A stretch of 64,000 nucleotides of DNA from Paraburkholderia tropica (GCF_914484835.1 NZ_CAJZAR010000039.1:124001-188000), one strand, 5' to 3'. Counted from the first letter of the stretch, positions 49,320 through 58,244 are shown. Made by a program: numbers and translations. The notes: generated by a model from the letters alone, not told the origin.

Positions 49320-49449
49320 TGTCCCGCCGATCGCGTCGGCCTCCCCGCGCCGGAGGCCGACGCGCGCCGATGCGCCCCCACGCGCCCGGCCGATGGCGCC
49401 GCAACCCGCGCGAGCCGCTAGAATTACGGTTTTAGTCCGGAATGCGCCC

Positions 49450-50910
49450 ATGTCTTTCGCCTCGCTTGGCCTGATCGATCCCTTGCTGCGGAATCTGCAA
49501 GACCTCAATTACCCGACACCGACGCCGGTGCAGGCCAAGGCGATTCCCGCTGTGCTCGAAGGCAAGGACGTCATGGCCGCCGCCCAGACCGGCACCGGCA
49601 AGACGGCGGGCTTCGCGCTGCCGCTGCTGCAAAGGCTGGTGCAGAACGGCCCGGCGGTGTCGAGCAACCGCGCGCGCGTGCTGGTGCTGGTGCCCACGCG
49701 CGAACTCGCCGAGCAGGTGCTGCAGAGTTTCGTCGAATACGGCAAGGGCCTCGATCTGCGCTTGCTCGCGGCCTATGGCGGCGTGAGCATCAATCCGCAG
49801 ATGATGAAGCTGCGCAAGGGCGTCGATGTGCTCGTCGCCACGCCGGGCCGCCTGCTCGATCTGAACCGCCAGAACGCCGTGCAGTTCGATCAGGTGCAAA
49901 CGCTGGTGCTCGACGAAGCCGACCGCATGCTCGATCTGGGCTTCGCGCGCGAACTCAACGCCGTCTTCGCCGCCTTGCCCACGAAGCGCCAGACGCTGCT
50001 GTTCTCCGCCACCTTCAGCGACGAGATCCGCACGATGGCGGCGGGCATTCTGCGCAGCCCGGTCAATATCAGCGTCAGCCCGCCCAATGCCACGGCCAGC
50101 AAGATCAAGCAGTGGGTCGTGACGGTCGACAAGCGCAACAAGCCCGAACTCTTTCTGCACCTCGTGGCCGAGAACAAGTGGGACCACGCGCTGGTGTTCG
50201 TGAAGACGCGCAACGGCGTGGATTACCTGGCCGTCATGCTGGAGAAGGCGGGTTATGCGGTGGACACGATCCACGGCGACAAGCCGCAGCCCGCGCGTCT
50301 GCGCGCGCTGGAGCGCTTCAAGACCGGCGACGTGCAGATGCTGGTCGCCACCGACGTGGCCGCGCGCGGGCTCGATATCGACGATCTGCCGCTGGTGATC
50401 AACGTCGACCTGCCGATCGTGGCGCAAGACTATGTGCACCGTATCGGCCGCACCGGACGCGCGGGCGCGAGCGGCGTGGCGGTGTCCCTCGTCTGCGCCG
50501 ACGAAGCGCCGCAACTGGCCGCGATCGAAGCGCTGATCCGGCAAACGCTGCGCCGTGAAGAGGAGCCCGGTTTCGAAGCCGAACACCGCGTGCCGGAAAC
50601 CAGCGCGACGGGCGAGATCATCAAGAAGCCGAAAAAGCCCAAGAAGCCGAAGGCGCCGCAAGGCGCGGGTGCGGGCGTTGCGCAGACGCAGGGCAAGAAG
50701 CCGGCTCCGCAAGGCGGCGAAGGCAAGCGCAAGCCTGCGGCGGCGGGGAAGGGCGCGGGTCCGTCGAAAAGCAATCCGTTCAGCCTGGAAATGCCGCGCG
50801 CCAAGCCGGTCGGCAAACCCGCCAGCAAGCCCACGGGAAAATCCGCCAGACCTGCGGCGGGCGCGCACAAGCCCGCGGGCAAACCGGCCGGTGGCCGCGG
50901 CAAACGCTAA
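49450..50910 (+). CDS. rhlE: DEAD-box RNA helicase RhlE
   Basis: 486 residues from ATG 49450. Q motif (YPTPTPVQAKAIP), motif I AQTGTGKT (45-52), Ia PTRELA, Ib TPGR, II DEAD (156-159), III SAT (187-189), V ATDVAARGLDID and VI HRIGRTGR are all intact. The C-terminal ~110 residues are basic and low complexity (KKPKKPKKPKAPQ, repeated KPAGKP/KPTGK), as in RhlE. It unwinds RNA duplexes in ribosome assembly or mRNA decay. It is monocistronic, with a terminator behind it. Confidence 0.95.
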   Translation: MSFASLGLIDPLLRNLQDLNYPTPTPVQAKAIPAVLEGKDVMAAAQTGTGKTAGFALPLLQRLVQNGPAVSSNRARVLVLVPTRELAEQVLQSFVEYGKGLDLRLLAAYGGVSINPQMMKLRKGVDVLVATPGRLLDLNRQNAVQFDQVQTLVLDEADRMLDLGFARELNAVFAALPTKRQTLLFSATFSDEIRTMAAGILRSPVNISVSPPNATASKIKQWVVTVDKRNKPELFLHLVAENKWDHALVFVKTRNGVDYLAVMLEKAGYAVDTIHGDKPQPARLRALERFKTGDVQMLVATDVAARGLDIDDLPLVINVDLPIVAQDYVHRIGRTGRAGASGVAVSLVCADEAPQLAAIEALIRQTLRREEEPGFEAEHRVPETSATGEIIKKPKKPKKPKAPQGAGAGVAQTQGKKPAPQGGEGKRKPAAAGKGAGPSKSNPFSLEMPRAKPVGKPASKPTGKSARPAAGAHKPAGKPAGGRGKR

Positions 50911-50931
50911 CCCGCATTCGTGACGATGACG

Positions 50932-50960
50932 ACGCCAGCCCCGCATCAGGCTGGCGTTTT
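50932..50960 (+). terminator. Rho-independent terminator of rhlE
   Basis: ACGCCAGCC pairs with GGCTGGCGT (perfect 9 bp, 8-base loop), with TTTT at 50957-50960. Confidence 0.8.
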
Positions 50961-51095
50961 GCTATCCGCCAGCGGCGCAGCATCGCAGCGCGATCCTCGC
51001 ACGCGGAACGGTCTAAGCAATCCACAAATACTTGGTTGTCCGATGCAATCGGGCTGACTAGATTGGACGATACGCCATGCCACGGAGAGATCGTC

Positions 51096-51308
51096 ATGTC
51101 GAATCCGATTGCCGTTCAGCTTTTCAGTCTGTTCCGCCGCGAGCACAAGTCGCCGAATAAAAACGCCGAAGCCGCCAACGCACGCGCGGAACCCGCCCAA
51201 CGCGTCGAACGCGTCGAACGCGCCGCGCTCTACGCGCGGCACGGCTATTTCCACGCGAGCTTCACGCCGCTGCTCTATCCGTTCGTGCCGGAAATTCCGC
51301 CTGAATAA
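51096..51308 (+). CDS. Small hypothetical protein
   Basis: 70 residues from ATG 51096, which has GGAGAG 7 bases upstream; an in-frame ATG at 51036 has no such site. The sequence begins MSNPIAVQLFSLFRREHKSP, has an Ala/Glu/Arg-rich middle and ends in an aromatic/proline stretch (GYFHASFTPLLYPFVPEIPP). It resembles short conserved proteins I have seen in Burkholderiaceae, but I know no function. No membrane span or motif is visible. Confidence 0.55.
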   Translation: MSNPIAVQLFSLFRREHKSPNKNAEAANARAEPAQRVERVERAALYARHGYFHASFTPLLYPFVPEIPPE

Positions 51309-51333
51309 GCGTGTGATCCAGGCGCGCGCCCGT

Positions 51334-51357
51334 GCGCCCACTGACTCCAGTGGGCGC
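51334..51357. terminator. Hairpin in the convergent gap
   Basis: GCGCCCACTG-ACTC-CAGTGGGCGC is a perfect 10-bp stem with a 4-base loop between the small gene and the oxygenase gene stops. No T-run; probably a bidirectional transcript end. Confidence 0.55.
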
Positions 51358-51368
51358 GCTTCGACACC

Positions 51369-52256
51369 TCAATCCCAGAACACCAGCGCACGCAATTCGA
51401 TACTGCGTCGCGGCGCGGCATCTTCCGGCGTGTCGGGGTCGTCGAACGCCGTGTGCGCGGTGAGCCGCGCGGTCCCGTCGTCGCGCGAATCGTAGATCTT
51501 CAGCAGCAGCGCTTCATCGGGACGCAATCGCGGAAAATAAAACCAGCGATGACGCGGATTCGCCAGAAACGAATACGTCTCGCCGATTTTGTCGCGATAG
51601 ACCAGATCGGTGGGCACGAGATCGTCGGGCGCGATCGAACGCGCGTCGCAGAGCGCGAGCGGCAATTGCTCGACCTCGCTCAACGGCCGCCACAGATTGA
51701 CGATCGCGAAGCGGCGCTGAAGCCGTTGCGCGGCTTCGACGGCCTCCAGATGATCGCGCACGCGCCGCGGCCCGGAGACGAAGGTCTGATCGTTATGCAC
51801 ACGGCGGACCGGCTCGCGCAGCGCGGCGTTGGCGCGCGAACCCTGCGCACTGTCGCGCAGCGTGTGATCGAAGATCACCACTTTCGCGGCGCCCGTGAGC
51901 GTGCGCAGAAGCGCTGCGGATTCGGGCAGATAGACGTCGCGTATCCGCGCATCGTCGCTGAAATCGTGCAGGCGGCTCGCGTGCGCCACCCGCTGAAAAC
52001 CTTGATGGTCGAGCGAAATGCCGCCGCTTTGCGCAAGCGGGCGCGCGTCGTGAATCGTCACGCGGCGCGGATCGAGCGTGCCCGAACTCCAGGGCGTGCC
52101 CTCGGGCGGTTCGAACGTGTAATTGACGGGCCGCGCCGTGCCCGGCGCGAGGTAGTTGAGTTCCGCCTCCACGGCGTGCGCGGGCGAGATTGTCGATAAC
52201 GTTAAGGGTGAAACGGCGGGCGAAACGGCGGGCGATGCGGCGAGTACAGTGCTCAT
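51369..52256 (-). CDS. CmcJ/NvfI-family putative non-haem oxygenase
   Basis: 295 residues from ATG at 52256, with CGGAG a few bases upstream. The N-terminus carries an SPAV repeat from a 12-bp DNA repeat. Family-like blocks: NYLAPGTARPVNYTFEPPEG, the His154-x-Asp156 pair in RRVHNDQT, NLWRPLSEVEQLPLALCD, and RHRWFYFPRLRPDEALLLK with His236. The named relatives CmcJ (cephamycin 7-hydroxylation) and NvfI (fungal endoperoxide formation) act on secondary metabolites, but most bacterial members are uncharacterised. HxD...H suggests Fe(II). No biosynthetic partner is adjacent, and the substrate is unknown. Confidence 0.75.
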   Translation of the reverse strand: MSTVLAASPAVSPAVSPLTLSTISPAHAVEAELNYLAPGTARPVNYTFEPPEGTPWSSGTLDPRRVTIHDARPLAQSGGISLDHQGFQRVAHASRLHDFSDDARIRDVYLPESAALLRTLTGAAKVVIFDHTLRDSAQGSRANAALREPVRRVHNDQTFVSGPRRVRDHLEAVEAAQRLQRRFAIVNLWRPLSEVEQLPLALCDARSIAPDDLVPTDLVYRDKIGETYSFLANPRHRWFYFPRLRPDEALLLKIYDSRDDGTARLTAHTAFDDPDTPEDAAPRRSIELRALVFWD

Positions 52257-52425
52257 GAATGCTCCGGTCAGAACGGTTCGCGCCACGGACGCAGGCCCAT
52301 CTGCAATGAAGCAATGGCTGCGCCGAGGATCATTCCAAACTAGCCGCCGCGCGCGCGTTTGGAAAAGAACGAAACTTCATATCGTTATCAGGCCGCCACG
52401 GCCATGCGTTGCGCCGATCGACCGA

Positions 52426-53283
52426 CTACGCCACGCAGGCGCCCGAGCGCATCTCCTCTGCGAGAACTTTGAGCGCACGCCGCGTCGCCGCATCGGTGGC
52501 GCTCGCGTAGAGCACGACGTTACGCGTGGGAAGCGGCGGCAAACCCAAGCGCGCACCCACATCGACGGCCCCGGGCGGCGCCACGCGTTTGACGAGCGCC
52601 GCCACGGCCAGTCCCGCCGCCACGGCCGCGCCGATCGTCGCCACGCCGCCGCCGAGGAATAGCTCGGTCCACGCGATCCCGGCGCGATCGAGTGCATCGA
52701 CGGCCATCGCGCGCACGCTGCATGGCGCGGGTTGCGTCGCGAGGCGCAGCGCGCTACCGCGTGGATACACGAAATCCTCGGCGGCCATCCAGCCGAATGC
52801 TTCTTCGACCACGATGTCGCCGTCGAGGCGGCGGCTGTCGTGCTGCAACACCAGGGCCGCGTCGAGTGCGCCGGCATCGAAGGCGGCGAGCAGATCGCGC
52901 GACGCCGCCACGCGCATCTCCAGCGACTGCGCGGGCTCGGCTTCGTTGAGCCGCTTGAGCAAGCGCGGCAATTGCGCGCCCGCGAGATGATGGCTGAGCC
53001 CGACGATCAAGCGGCGCGGCCGCGGCTCGAACGCGCCGATCGCCTGCTGGTGCGCCGAAACGAGCGCGCGCGCGGGCTCCAGAAACGCGCTGCCTTCCGA
53101 CGAAAGGCGAACGTGACGCGGCGTGCGCTCCAGCAAGCGGCGGCCGAGTTCGCGTTCGAGCCGCTTCACCTTGAGGCTGACCGCCGCCTGCGTGGTGTCC
53201 AGCGCCTGCGCCGCGCGCGTGAAGCTTTTGTAGTCGGCGATGAGCAGGAATGCGCGGATAGCGTCGATATCGAGAGCTTTCAA
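52426..53283 (-). CDS. LysR-family regulator
   Basis: 285 residues. The winged-helix N-terminus (AIRAFLLIADYKSFTRAAQA, TTQAAVSLKVKRLERELG) and a LysR effector domain (LDAALVLQHDSRRLDGDIVV) are clear. It lies 169 bases behind (upstream of) the CmcJ-like gene on the same strand and is divergent from the DUF4865 gene. It may control either neighbour; no distinctive operator was found. Confidence 0.88.
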   Translation of the reverse strand: MKALDIDAIRAFLLIADYKSFTRAAQALDTTQAAVSLKVKRLERELGRRLLERTPRHVRLSSEGSAFLEPARALVSAHQQAIGAFEPRPRRLIVGLSHHLAGAQLPRLLKRLNEAEPAQSLEMRVAASRDLLAAFDAGALDAALVLQHDSRRLDGDIVVEEAFGWMAAEDFVYPRGSALRLATQPAPCSVRAMAVDALDRAGIAWTELFLGGGVATIGAAVAAGLAVAALVKRVAPPGAVDVGARLGLPPLPTRNVVLYASATDAATRRALKVLAEEMRSGACVA

Positions 53284-53439
53284 GATTCACTCATGGCGAA
53301 ATGAAATCACTGAAACAAGCCGCGCCATCTGTGCGCAGAGCCAGCCCAAGACTAAGGTCTACGCGCGTGTTGCGCAACCGGAGTTCTCATTCCGAATTCC
53401 CTTTATTTCTCGACGTTTTTCTATTTCGATGGAGCGATC

Positions 53440-54030
53440 ATGCTAACTGCCTATTATGTCCACCGCCTGCCCGCCGATTATGAAACGACGCGCATTCATG
53501 CGCGAGCGCGCGAGCGCGGCGCACGCTGGGACGATGCGCAGGACCTGTATTTCAAGGCTTTTTTGTTGCGCGAAGCAGGGCAATACGGTGCGTCGGAGAA
53601 CAGCTATGCGTCGTTTTATTTGTGGCGCGGCGACGCCGCATTGCGCAGCTTTCTGCTCGACGGCCACTATGAAAACGTCACCAAGATCTTTGGCCGCGCG
53701 CCGATCCAGACACAACTCGCAATCGACGCGCGGCGAGGCACGGCAACGACCGCGCGCTTCGCTCGCCTGGACGAAATCGACATTCCCGCAGACGCCAATC
53801 TGCACGCGACGCTATTGCAGGAAATCGAACAGAATCGCGTCGAGGCCGGGCAGCGCGATGTCGTGGCGCGCGCGATCAGTGTCGATACGCTGCGCTGGCG
53901 CATCACGCGTTTGACGCTGCTGGACTCCGTGCCGGAGACGAACGAGCCGAATGAGCCGAACCCACAGTCCGGCGCATCGACGCTCTTTCAGGTCGTGCAT
54001 CTCGCGAAGCCGCTGCTGCATACGCTCTGA
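53440..54030 (+). CDS. DUF4865 family protein
   Basis: 196 residues. The start MLTAYYVHRLPADYETTRIHAR and the run KAFLLREAGQYGASENSYAS, then FYLWRGDAALRSFLL and IFGRAPIQT, fit the DUF4865 pattern as I recall it (LPADYDM, KAYLIRE, NQYAPFYLW). The function is unknown. The family is regularly next to a LysR gene, as here. It appears cytoplasmic and soluble. The C-terminal Asn/Glu/Pro stretch (ETNEPNEPNPQSG) is a flexible linker. A GATGGAGCG sequence precedes the start. Confidence 0.75.
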   Translation: MLTAYYVHRLPADYETTRIHARARERGARWDDAQDLYFKAFLLREAGQYGASENSYASFYLWRGDAALRSFLLDGHYENVTKIFGRAPIQTQLAIDARRGTATTARFARLDEIDIPADANLHATLLQEIEQNRVEAGQRDVVARAISVDTLRWRITRLTLLDSVPETNEPNEPNPQSGASTLFQVVHLAKPLLHTL

Positions 54031-54048
54031 AATCTGCGGGATCGCCCG

Positions 54049-54948
54049 TCACGATCCCTTCATCGACGCCAGCAGCCAGTTCGCGAGCCGTTGTGCGCCG
54101 TCGGGCAATTCGGCGTCGGCGCGCCAGCAGAGATAGTAGTGGCGGCCGTCGTCGAGTTCCTGATCGAACAGCTTGCGCAGCGCGCCCGACGCCAGCTCGC
54201 GCGAGACGAGCGGCGCGCGCATCAAGGCCGCGCCGAGATCGGCGAGCGCGGCGCTCAGCGTCAACTGTCCGTCTTCGAACAGCGGCCCCTCGGCGCGCGT
54301 CATGTGGCGCGCGCCCACGCTGTGCAGCCAGTTGACCCAGGTGCTGCGGTCCTCGTCGTGCACGAGCGGCACGCCCGCGAGATCGGCAGGCTTGCGCAGC
54401 GGGCCGTAGCGCTGCAGGAAGCGCGGCGTGCAGACCGGCACCACCGCGCCCGAGAGCAGCGGCGTGCTCGTATAACCGACCCAGTCGCCCGTGCCGAAGC
54501 GAATCGAGAGATCGGCCGCGTCGCTGCGGTAATTGCGGTGATTCGCGTAAAGCACGGTCACGTCGACGTCTTCGTTCGCGGCCAGGAAATCGTGCAGGCG
54601 CGGAATGAACCAGCCCATGCCGAACAGCGGAATCAGACTGATCGTGATCTGCCGCCGCGACGAGCGCTCGCGCACGAAGCCCGTCGCGCTGCGCAACACC
54701 GAGAACGCCGCGCTGATCGATCGGTAATAATCGCGGCCCTCGTCGGTCAGCACGAGCGAGCGGCCGCTGCGCACGGTCAGCGGCGTCTGCACGAACGATT
54801 CGAGCAACTGAAGCTGATGGCTCACGGCCGAGGGCGTGATGTCGAGCTCGCGCGCGGCCGCGCTCACCGAGCCGTGACGCGCGAACGCCTCGAACGCGCG
54901 TACCGCGCGCAGCGGCGGATCGTCGGCGATTTCCTGAATTTTTTTCAT
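54049..54948 (-). CDS. LysR-family regulator, GcvA-like
   Basis: 299 residues. N-terminal DPPLRAVRAFEAFARHGSVS and AARELDITPSAVSHQLQLLE are the GcvA-type winged helix; the effector domain has DLSIRFGTGDWVGY. It is divergent from the binding-protein gene at 55163 with a 214-bp gap, so it is the likely regulator of the AtcB/AtcC operon. The inducer may be a thiazoline or carbamoyl-cysteine, by inference. Confidence 0.88.
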   Translation of the reverse strand: MKKIQEIADDPPLRAVRAFEAFARHGSVSAAARELDITPSAVSHQLQLLESFVQTPLTVRSGRSLVLTDEGRDYYRSISAAFSVLRSATGFVRERSSRRQITISLIPLFGMGWFIPRLHDFLAANEDVDVTVLYANHRNYRSDAADLSIRFGTGDWVGYTSTPLLSGAVVPVCTPRFLQRYGPLRKPADLAGVPLVHDEDRSTWVNWLHSVGARHMTRAEGPLFEDGQLTLSAALADLGAALMRAPLVSRELASGALRKLFDQELDDGRHYYLCWRADAELPDGAQRLANWLLASMKGS

Positions 54949-55009
54949 GTGTCGAATTATATCGAAGGCATCATGCGGCGAGCATCATAGATTTTCTGCC
55001 ACAAAATCA

Positions 55010-55022
55010 GCGATTTAATCGC
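55010..55022. promoter_or_regulatory. Palindrome in the divergent LysR/livJ-like promoter region
   Basis: GCGATT-T-AATCGC is a perfect 13-bp palindrome with an odd centre, 62 bases from the LysR start. It is a plausible half or full site for the LysR protein. Confidence 0.45.
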
Positions 55023-55162
55023 AAACATGGCGCATGGACATAACGATAGAACGAAACGTCATTTAAGCGTGCGAGCGCCAAACCTTAATCTTTTTCAACT
55101 TTCGGAGGCAAGGTTTCCGCACCCGGCCACCCGACCCCACGCATCGACACGCACACACCCAC

Positions 55163-56380
55163 ATGAAAAAGAACGCTCTGTTGTTGCCGCTCGCAGCGCT
55201 CGCTGCCTCGGTTTTCGCCTCCGCCGCGCACGCCCAGGACGAACAGGTCGTGCTGATCGGCCTCGCCGCGCCGCTGACCGGCGCGTCGGCGCGTATCGGC
55301 AAGGATCTGGAGAACGGCGCGCAACTCGCCATCGACGACGCCAACGCGAAACACCCGACCCTCGGCGGCAAGCCCGTGCTCTACAAGCTCGTGAGCGCCG
55401 ACGATCAGTCCGATCCGCGCACGGCCGTGACGGTCGCGCAGCAGCTCGTCGAGCGTCATGTGGTGGGCGTGGTCGGCCACTGGAACACCGGTTGCAGCGT
55501 GCCCGCCGCGCGCATCTATCACGACGCGGGCATCGCGCAGATCGCGCCCGCTTCGACGGGGCATCAGTACACGCTGCAAGGCTTCGACACCTCGTTCCGC
55601 ATCATGGGCCACGACGACGACAGCGGCGCCTATACCGGCGCGTACGCCGTGAAGACGCTCAAGGCGCAGCGCATCGCCGTGATCGACGATCAGACGGCGT
55701 TCGGCGCGGGCCTCGCGAACCAGTTCATCAAGGGCGTGCAGGCCAACGGCGGCAACGTGATCGATCATCAGTACGTGACCGACAAGACCATCGACTTCAG
55801 CGGCGTGCTCACGGAAATCAAGGGCAGGCGCGCCGATCTGGTGTTCCTCGGCGGCATCGACGTGGAAGCCGCGCCGCTCGTGCGCCGCATGCGTCAGCTG
55901 CATATTCAGGCGCCGCTGCTCGGCGCGGGCGGCTTCGTCAGCCAGACCTTCCTGAAGCTCGCGGGTCCGGCGGGCGAGGGCGTCACGGCGCTGGAGCCGG
56001 GCCGTCCGCTCGACCGCATGCCGGGCGGCCCCGCCTTCGACGCGCAGTACCGCGCGCGCTGGCATGCGCCGATCGAACTGCACGCGCCGTTCGCCTATGA
56101 CGCGGCCGCGACGCTGATCGCCGCCACGCAGCAGGTGAATTCGGCCGATCCGAAGCAGATCGTCGCCGCGCTGCACACGATCCGCCGCGATGGCGTGACG
56201 GGCACGATCGCCTTCGACGCGCAAGGCAATCTCAAGGATCCGGCGTACACGATCTATCAGGTGCGCGGCGGCAAGTGGGCCGTGGTCGACGTGCTGGGCG
56301 GCGGGACGCCCGCGCAGGCCGCCGCCAAACCCGCTGCAAAAGCGGCGGCGAAAACGGCTGCGAAAACCGCGGCGCGCTGA
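55163..56380 (+). CDS. Branched-chain-amino-acid-type ABC substrate-binding protein (LivJ-like)
   Basis: 405 residues. Signal peptide ~1-27 (ASVFASAAHAQ). Type 1 amino-acid binding fold: VVLIGLAAPLTGASARIGKD, GHWNTGCSVPAARIYHDAG, FGAGLANQFIKG. The last ~20 residues are a Lys/Ala tail (KPAAKAAAKTAAK), absent from standard LivJ. No liv permease or ATPase is encoded nearby, so it would borrow a partner. It is followed by AtcB/AtcC-type genes, so its ligand may be a thiazoline or cysteine derivative rather than leucine; this is inference. Confidence 0.9.
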   Translation: MKKNALLLPLAALAASVFASAAHAQDEQVVLIGLAAPLTGASARIGKDLENGAQLAIDDANAKHPTLGGKPVLYKLVSADDQSDPRTAVTVAQQLVERHVVGVVGHWNTGCSVPAARIYHDAGIAQIAPASTGHQYTLQGFDTSFRIMGHDDDSGAYTGAYAVKTLKAQRIAVIDDQTAFGAGLANQFIKGVQANGGNVIDHQYVTDKTIDFSGVLTEIKGRRADLVFLGGIDVEAAPLVRRMRQLHIQAPLLGAGGFVSQTFLKLAGPAGEGVTALEPGRPLDRMPGGPAFDAQYRARWHAPIELHAPFAYDAAATLIAATQQVNSADPKQIVAALHTIRRDGVTGTIAFDAQGNLKDPAYTIYQVRGGKWAVVDVLGGGTPAQAAAKPAAKAAAKTAAKTAAR

Positions 56381-56401
56381 GCCGGGCGAGGAGAACACAG
56401 C

Positions 56402-56965
56402 ATGACGCAACATCAACACGATCATCACGCGCAGGAAGTCAACGTCAACGGCGTAACGCTCGGCATTCTCGAACGCCGCCGGATCGAAGCGGAAATCATC
56501 AAGCCGATCTACGAGATCCTGAAGCGCGATTTCGGCGCTGAGCGCGCGCAAGCCGTGATCGGCGAAGCGGTGCGCGGCGCCGCGATCGGCGCGGGTCAGG
56601 AATTCGCGGCGCGCGAGCCGAACGGCACGAGCATCGCATCGTTCGTCGCCTTGCAGGTGCTCTGGGAAAAGGACGATGCGCTCGAAGTCGACACCTTGCG
56701 TGCCGACGACAAAGCCTACGACTACGACGTGAAGCGCTGCAGCTACGCGGAGATGTATCACGCGATGGGCCTCGGCGAGATCGGCCATCTGCTCAGCTGC
56801 GCGCGCGACAGCGAGTTCATCGCGGGCTACGATCCGCGCGTCGAACTCACGCGCACCAGCACCATCATGCAGGGCGGCAAGCGCTGCGATTTCCGCTACC
56901 GCGTGCGCGATGTGCAAAACGATGCGCCAGGCAGCGCCCAGCCGGAGCAACCCGCACATGGCTGA
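56402..56965 (+). CDS. atcB: L-2-amino-thiazoline-4-carboxylate hydrolase (AtcB type)
   Basis: 187 residues. The family core is CSYAEMYHAMGLGEIGHLLS, CARDSEFIAGYDPRVEL and STIMQGGKRCDFRYR with conserved cysteines. The N-terminus is His-rich (MTQHQHDHHAQ). AtcB hydrolyses L-2-amino-thiazoline-4-carboxylate to N-carbamoyl-L-cysteine in Pseudomonas. Its stop overlaps the AtcC-like start by eight bases, which fits the two-step pathway. Related family members have other or unknown substrates, so the exact substrate is inferred from the pairing. Confidence 0.82.
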   Translation: MTQHQHDHHAQEVNVNGVTLGILERRRIEAEIIKPIYEILKRDFGAERAQAVIGEAVRGAAIGAGQEFAAREPNGTSIASFVALQVLWEKDDALEVDTLRADDKAYDYDVKRCSYAEMYHAMGLGEIGHLLSCARDSEFIAGYDPRVELTRTSTIMQGGKRCDFRYRVRDVQNDAPGSAQPEQPAHG

Positions 56966-58232
56966 CACGAACACGAACACCAACATCGATGCGCTGAACG
57001 AACGCGCCGCGCTGCGCGTGAATGGCGCGCGCCTGTGGGATTCGCTCGACCGCATGGCGCGCATTGGCGCGACGCCCAAGGGCGGCGTCTGCCGTCTCGC
57101 GCTGACCGAACTCGACCGTGAGAGCCGCGATCTGTTCGTGCAATGGGCGCGCGAAGCCGGCTGCGAGATTCGCATCGACCGCATCGGCAATATCTTCGCG
57201 CGCCGCGCGGGGCGCGACGCGCACGCCGCGCCGGTACTGACCGGCTCGCACGCCGATACACAGCCCACCGGCGGACGTTACGACGGCATCTACGGCGTGC
57301 TCGGCGGGCTCGAAGTGCTGCGCGCGCTCAACGACGCGAACGTGCAGACCGAACGGCCCGTCGAAGTGGTCGTGTGGACCAACGAGGAGGGCTCGCGCTT
57401 CGCGCCTGCGATGATCGCCTCGGGCGTCTACGCGGGCGTGTATCCGCTCGATTACGGCCTCTCGCGCACCGACACGTCGGGCACCACGATCGGCGAGGCG
57501 CTCGCGCAGATCGGCTATGCGGGCGACGCGCCCGTGGGCGGCACGCCGGTGCACGCCGCCTACGAATTGCACATCGAACAGGGCGCGATTCTCGAACGCA
57601 GCGGCAAGACCATCGGCGTCGTGACGGCCGGGCAAGGGCAGCGCTGGTACGAGATCGAACTCGAAGGCGTCGATGCGCATGCGGGCACCACGCCGATGGA
57701 TCTGCGCCGCGACGCGCTCGTGGGCGCGGCGCGCGTGATCACCTTCGTCTCGGCACTCGGACGCAGCTACGCGCCGCACGGACGCGCGACGGTCGGCATG
57801 ATCGAAGCGAAGCCGAACTCGCGCAACACGGTGCCGGGTCGCTGCTTTTTCACGGTGGAGTTTCGCCATCCCGAGTCGGCGACGCTCGTGGAAATGGACG
57901 CGAAGCTGCGCGAGGAACTCGCGCGCATTGCGCACGAGGAACAGCTCGGACATCGCATCGAGCAGATCTTCGATTACGCGCCCGTGCCGTTCGCGGCGGA
58001 GTGCGTCGAGATCGTGCGCGAGGCTGCGGTCGCGCTGGATCTGTCGCATGCCGATATCGTCTCCGGCGCGGGCCACGATGCGTGCTATCTCGCGCGCGTC
58101 GCGCCCACGGGCATGATTTTCGTGCCCTGCATCGACGGCCTGAGCCACAACGAAGCCGAAGCGATCACGCCCGAATGGGCGGAAGCGGGCGCGAACGTGC
58201 TGCTGCACGCGATCCTCGCGAGCGCGGGCTAA
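56958..58232 (+). CDS. atcC: N-carbamoyl-L-cysteine/L-amino acid amidohydrolase (AtcC type, M20)
   Basis: 424 residues from ATG 56958. Zn ligands and catalytic Glu of the M20 hydantoinase/carbamoylase family are present: GSHADTQPTGGRYDG (His98, Asp109), TNEEGSRFAP (Glu143/144), ELHIEQG and SGAGHDACYLA. The dimerisation domain lies at ~215-330 (DAHAGTTPMDLRRDAL). It removes the carbamoyl group to yield L-cysteine. Alternative family members act on other N-carbamoyl amino acids or allantoate, but the AtcB overlap argues for N-carbamoyl-cysteine. Confidence 0.84.
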   Translation: MADTNTNTNIDALNERAALRVNGARLWDSLDRMARIGATPKGGVCRLALTELDRESRDLFVQWAREAGCEIRIDRIGNIFARRAGRDAHAAPVLTGSHADTQPTGGRYDGIYGVLGGLEVLRALNDANVQTERPVEVVVWTNEEGSRFAPAMIASGVYAGVYPLDYGLSRTDTSGTTIGEALAQIGYAGDAPVGGTPVHAAYELHIEQGAILERSGKTIGVVTAGQGQRWYEIELEGVDAHAGTTPMDLRRDALVGAARVITFVSALGRSYAPHGRATVGMIEAKPNSRNTVPGRCFFTVEFRHPESATLVEMDAKLREELARIAHEEQLGHRIEQIFDYAPVPFAAECVEIVREAAVALDLSHADIVSGAGHDACYLARVAPTGMIFVPCIDGLSHNEAEAITPEWAEAGANVLLHAILASAG

Positions 58233-58244
58233 CAGCGGTCGCGT

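Noticed and set aside
52193..52204. ATAACGTTAAGG near the CmcJ-like start as a member of the ACGTTA operator set
   Set aside because: A single half-site inside the coding region; no second arm.
55085..57268. 727-codon minus-strand open frame over the LivJ/AtcB/AtcC genes
   Set aside because: It crosses three well-supported genes on the other strand and has no domain.
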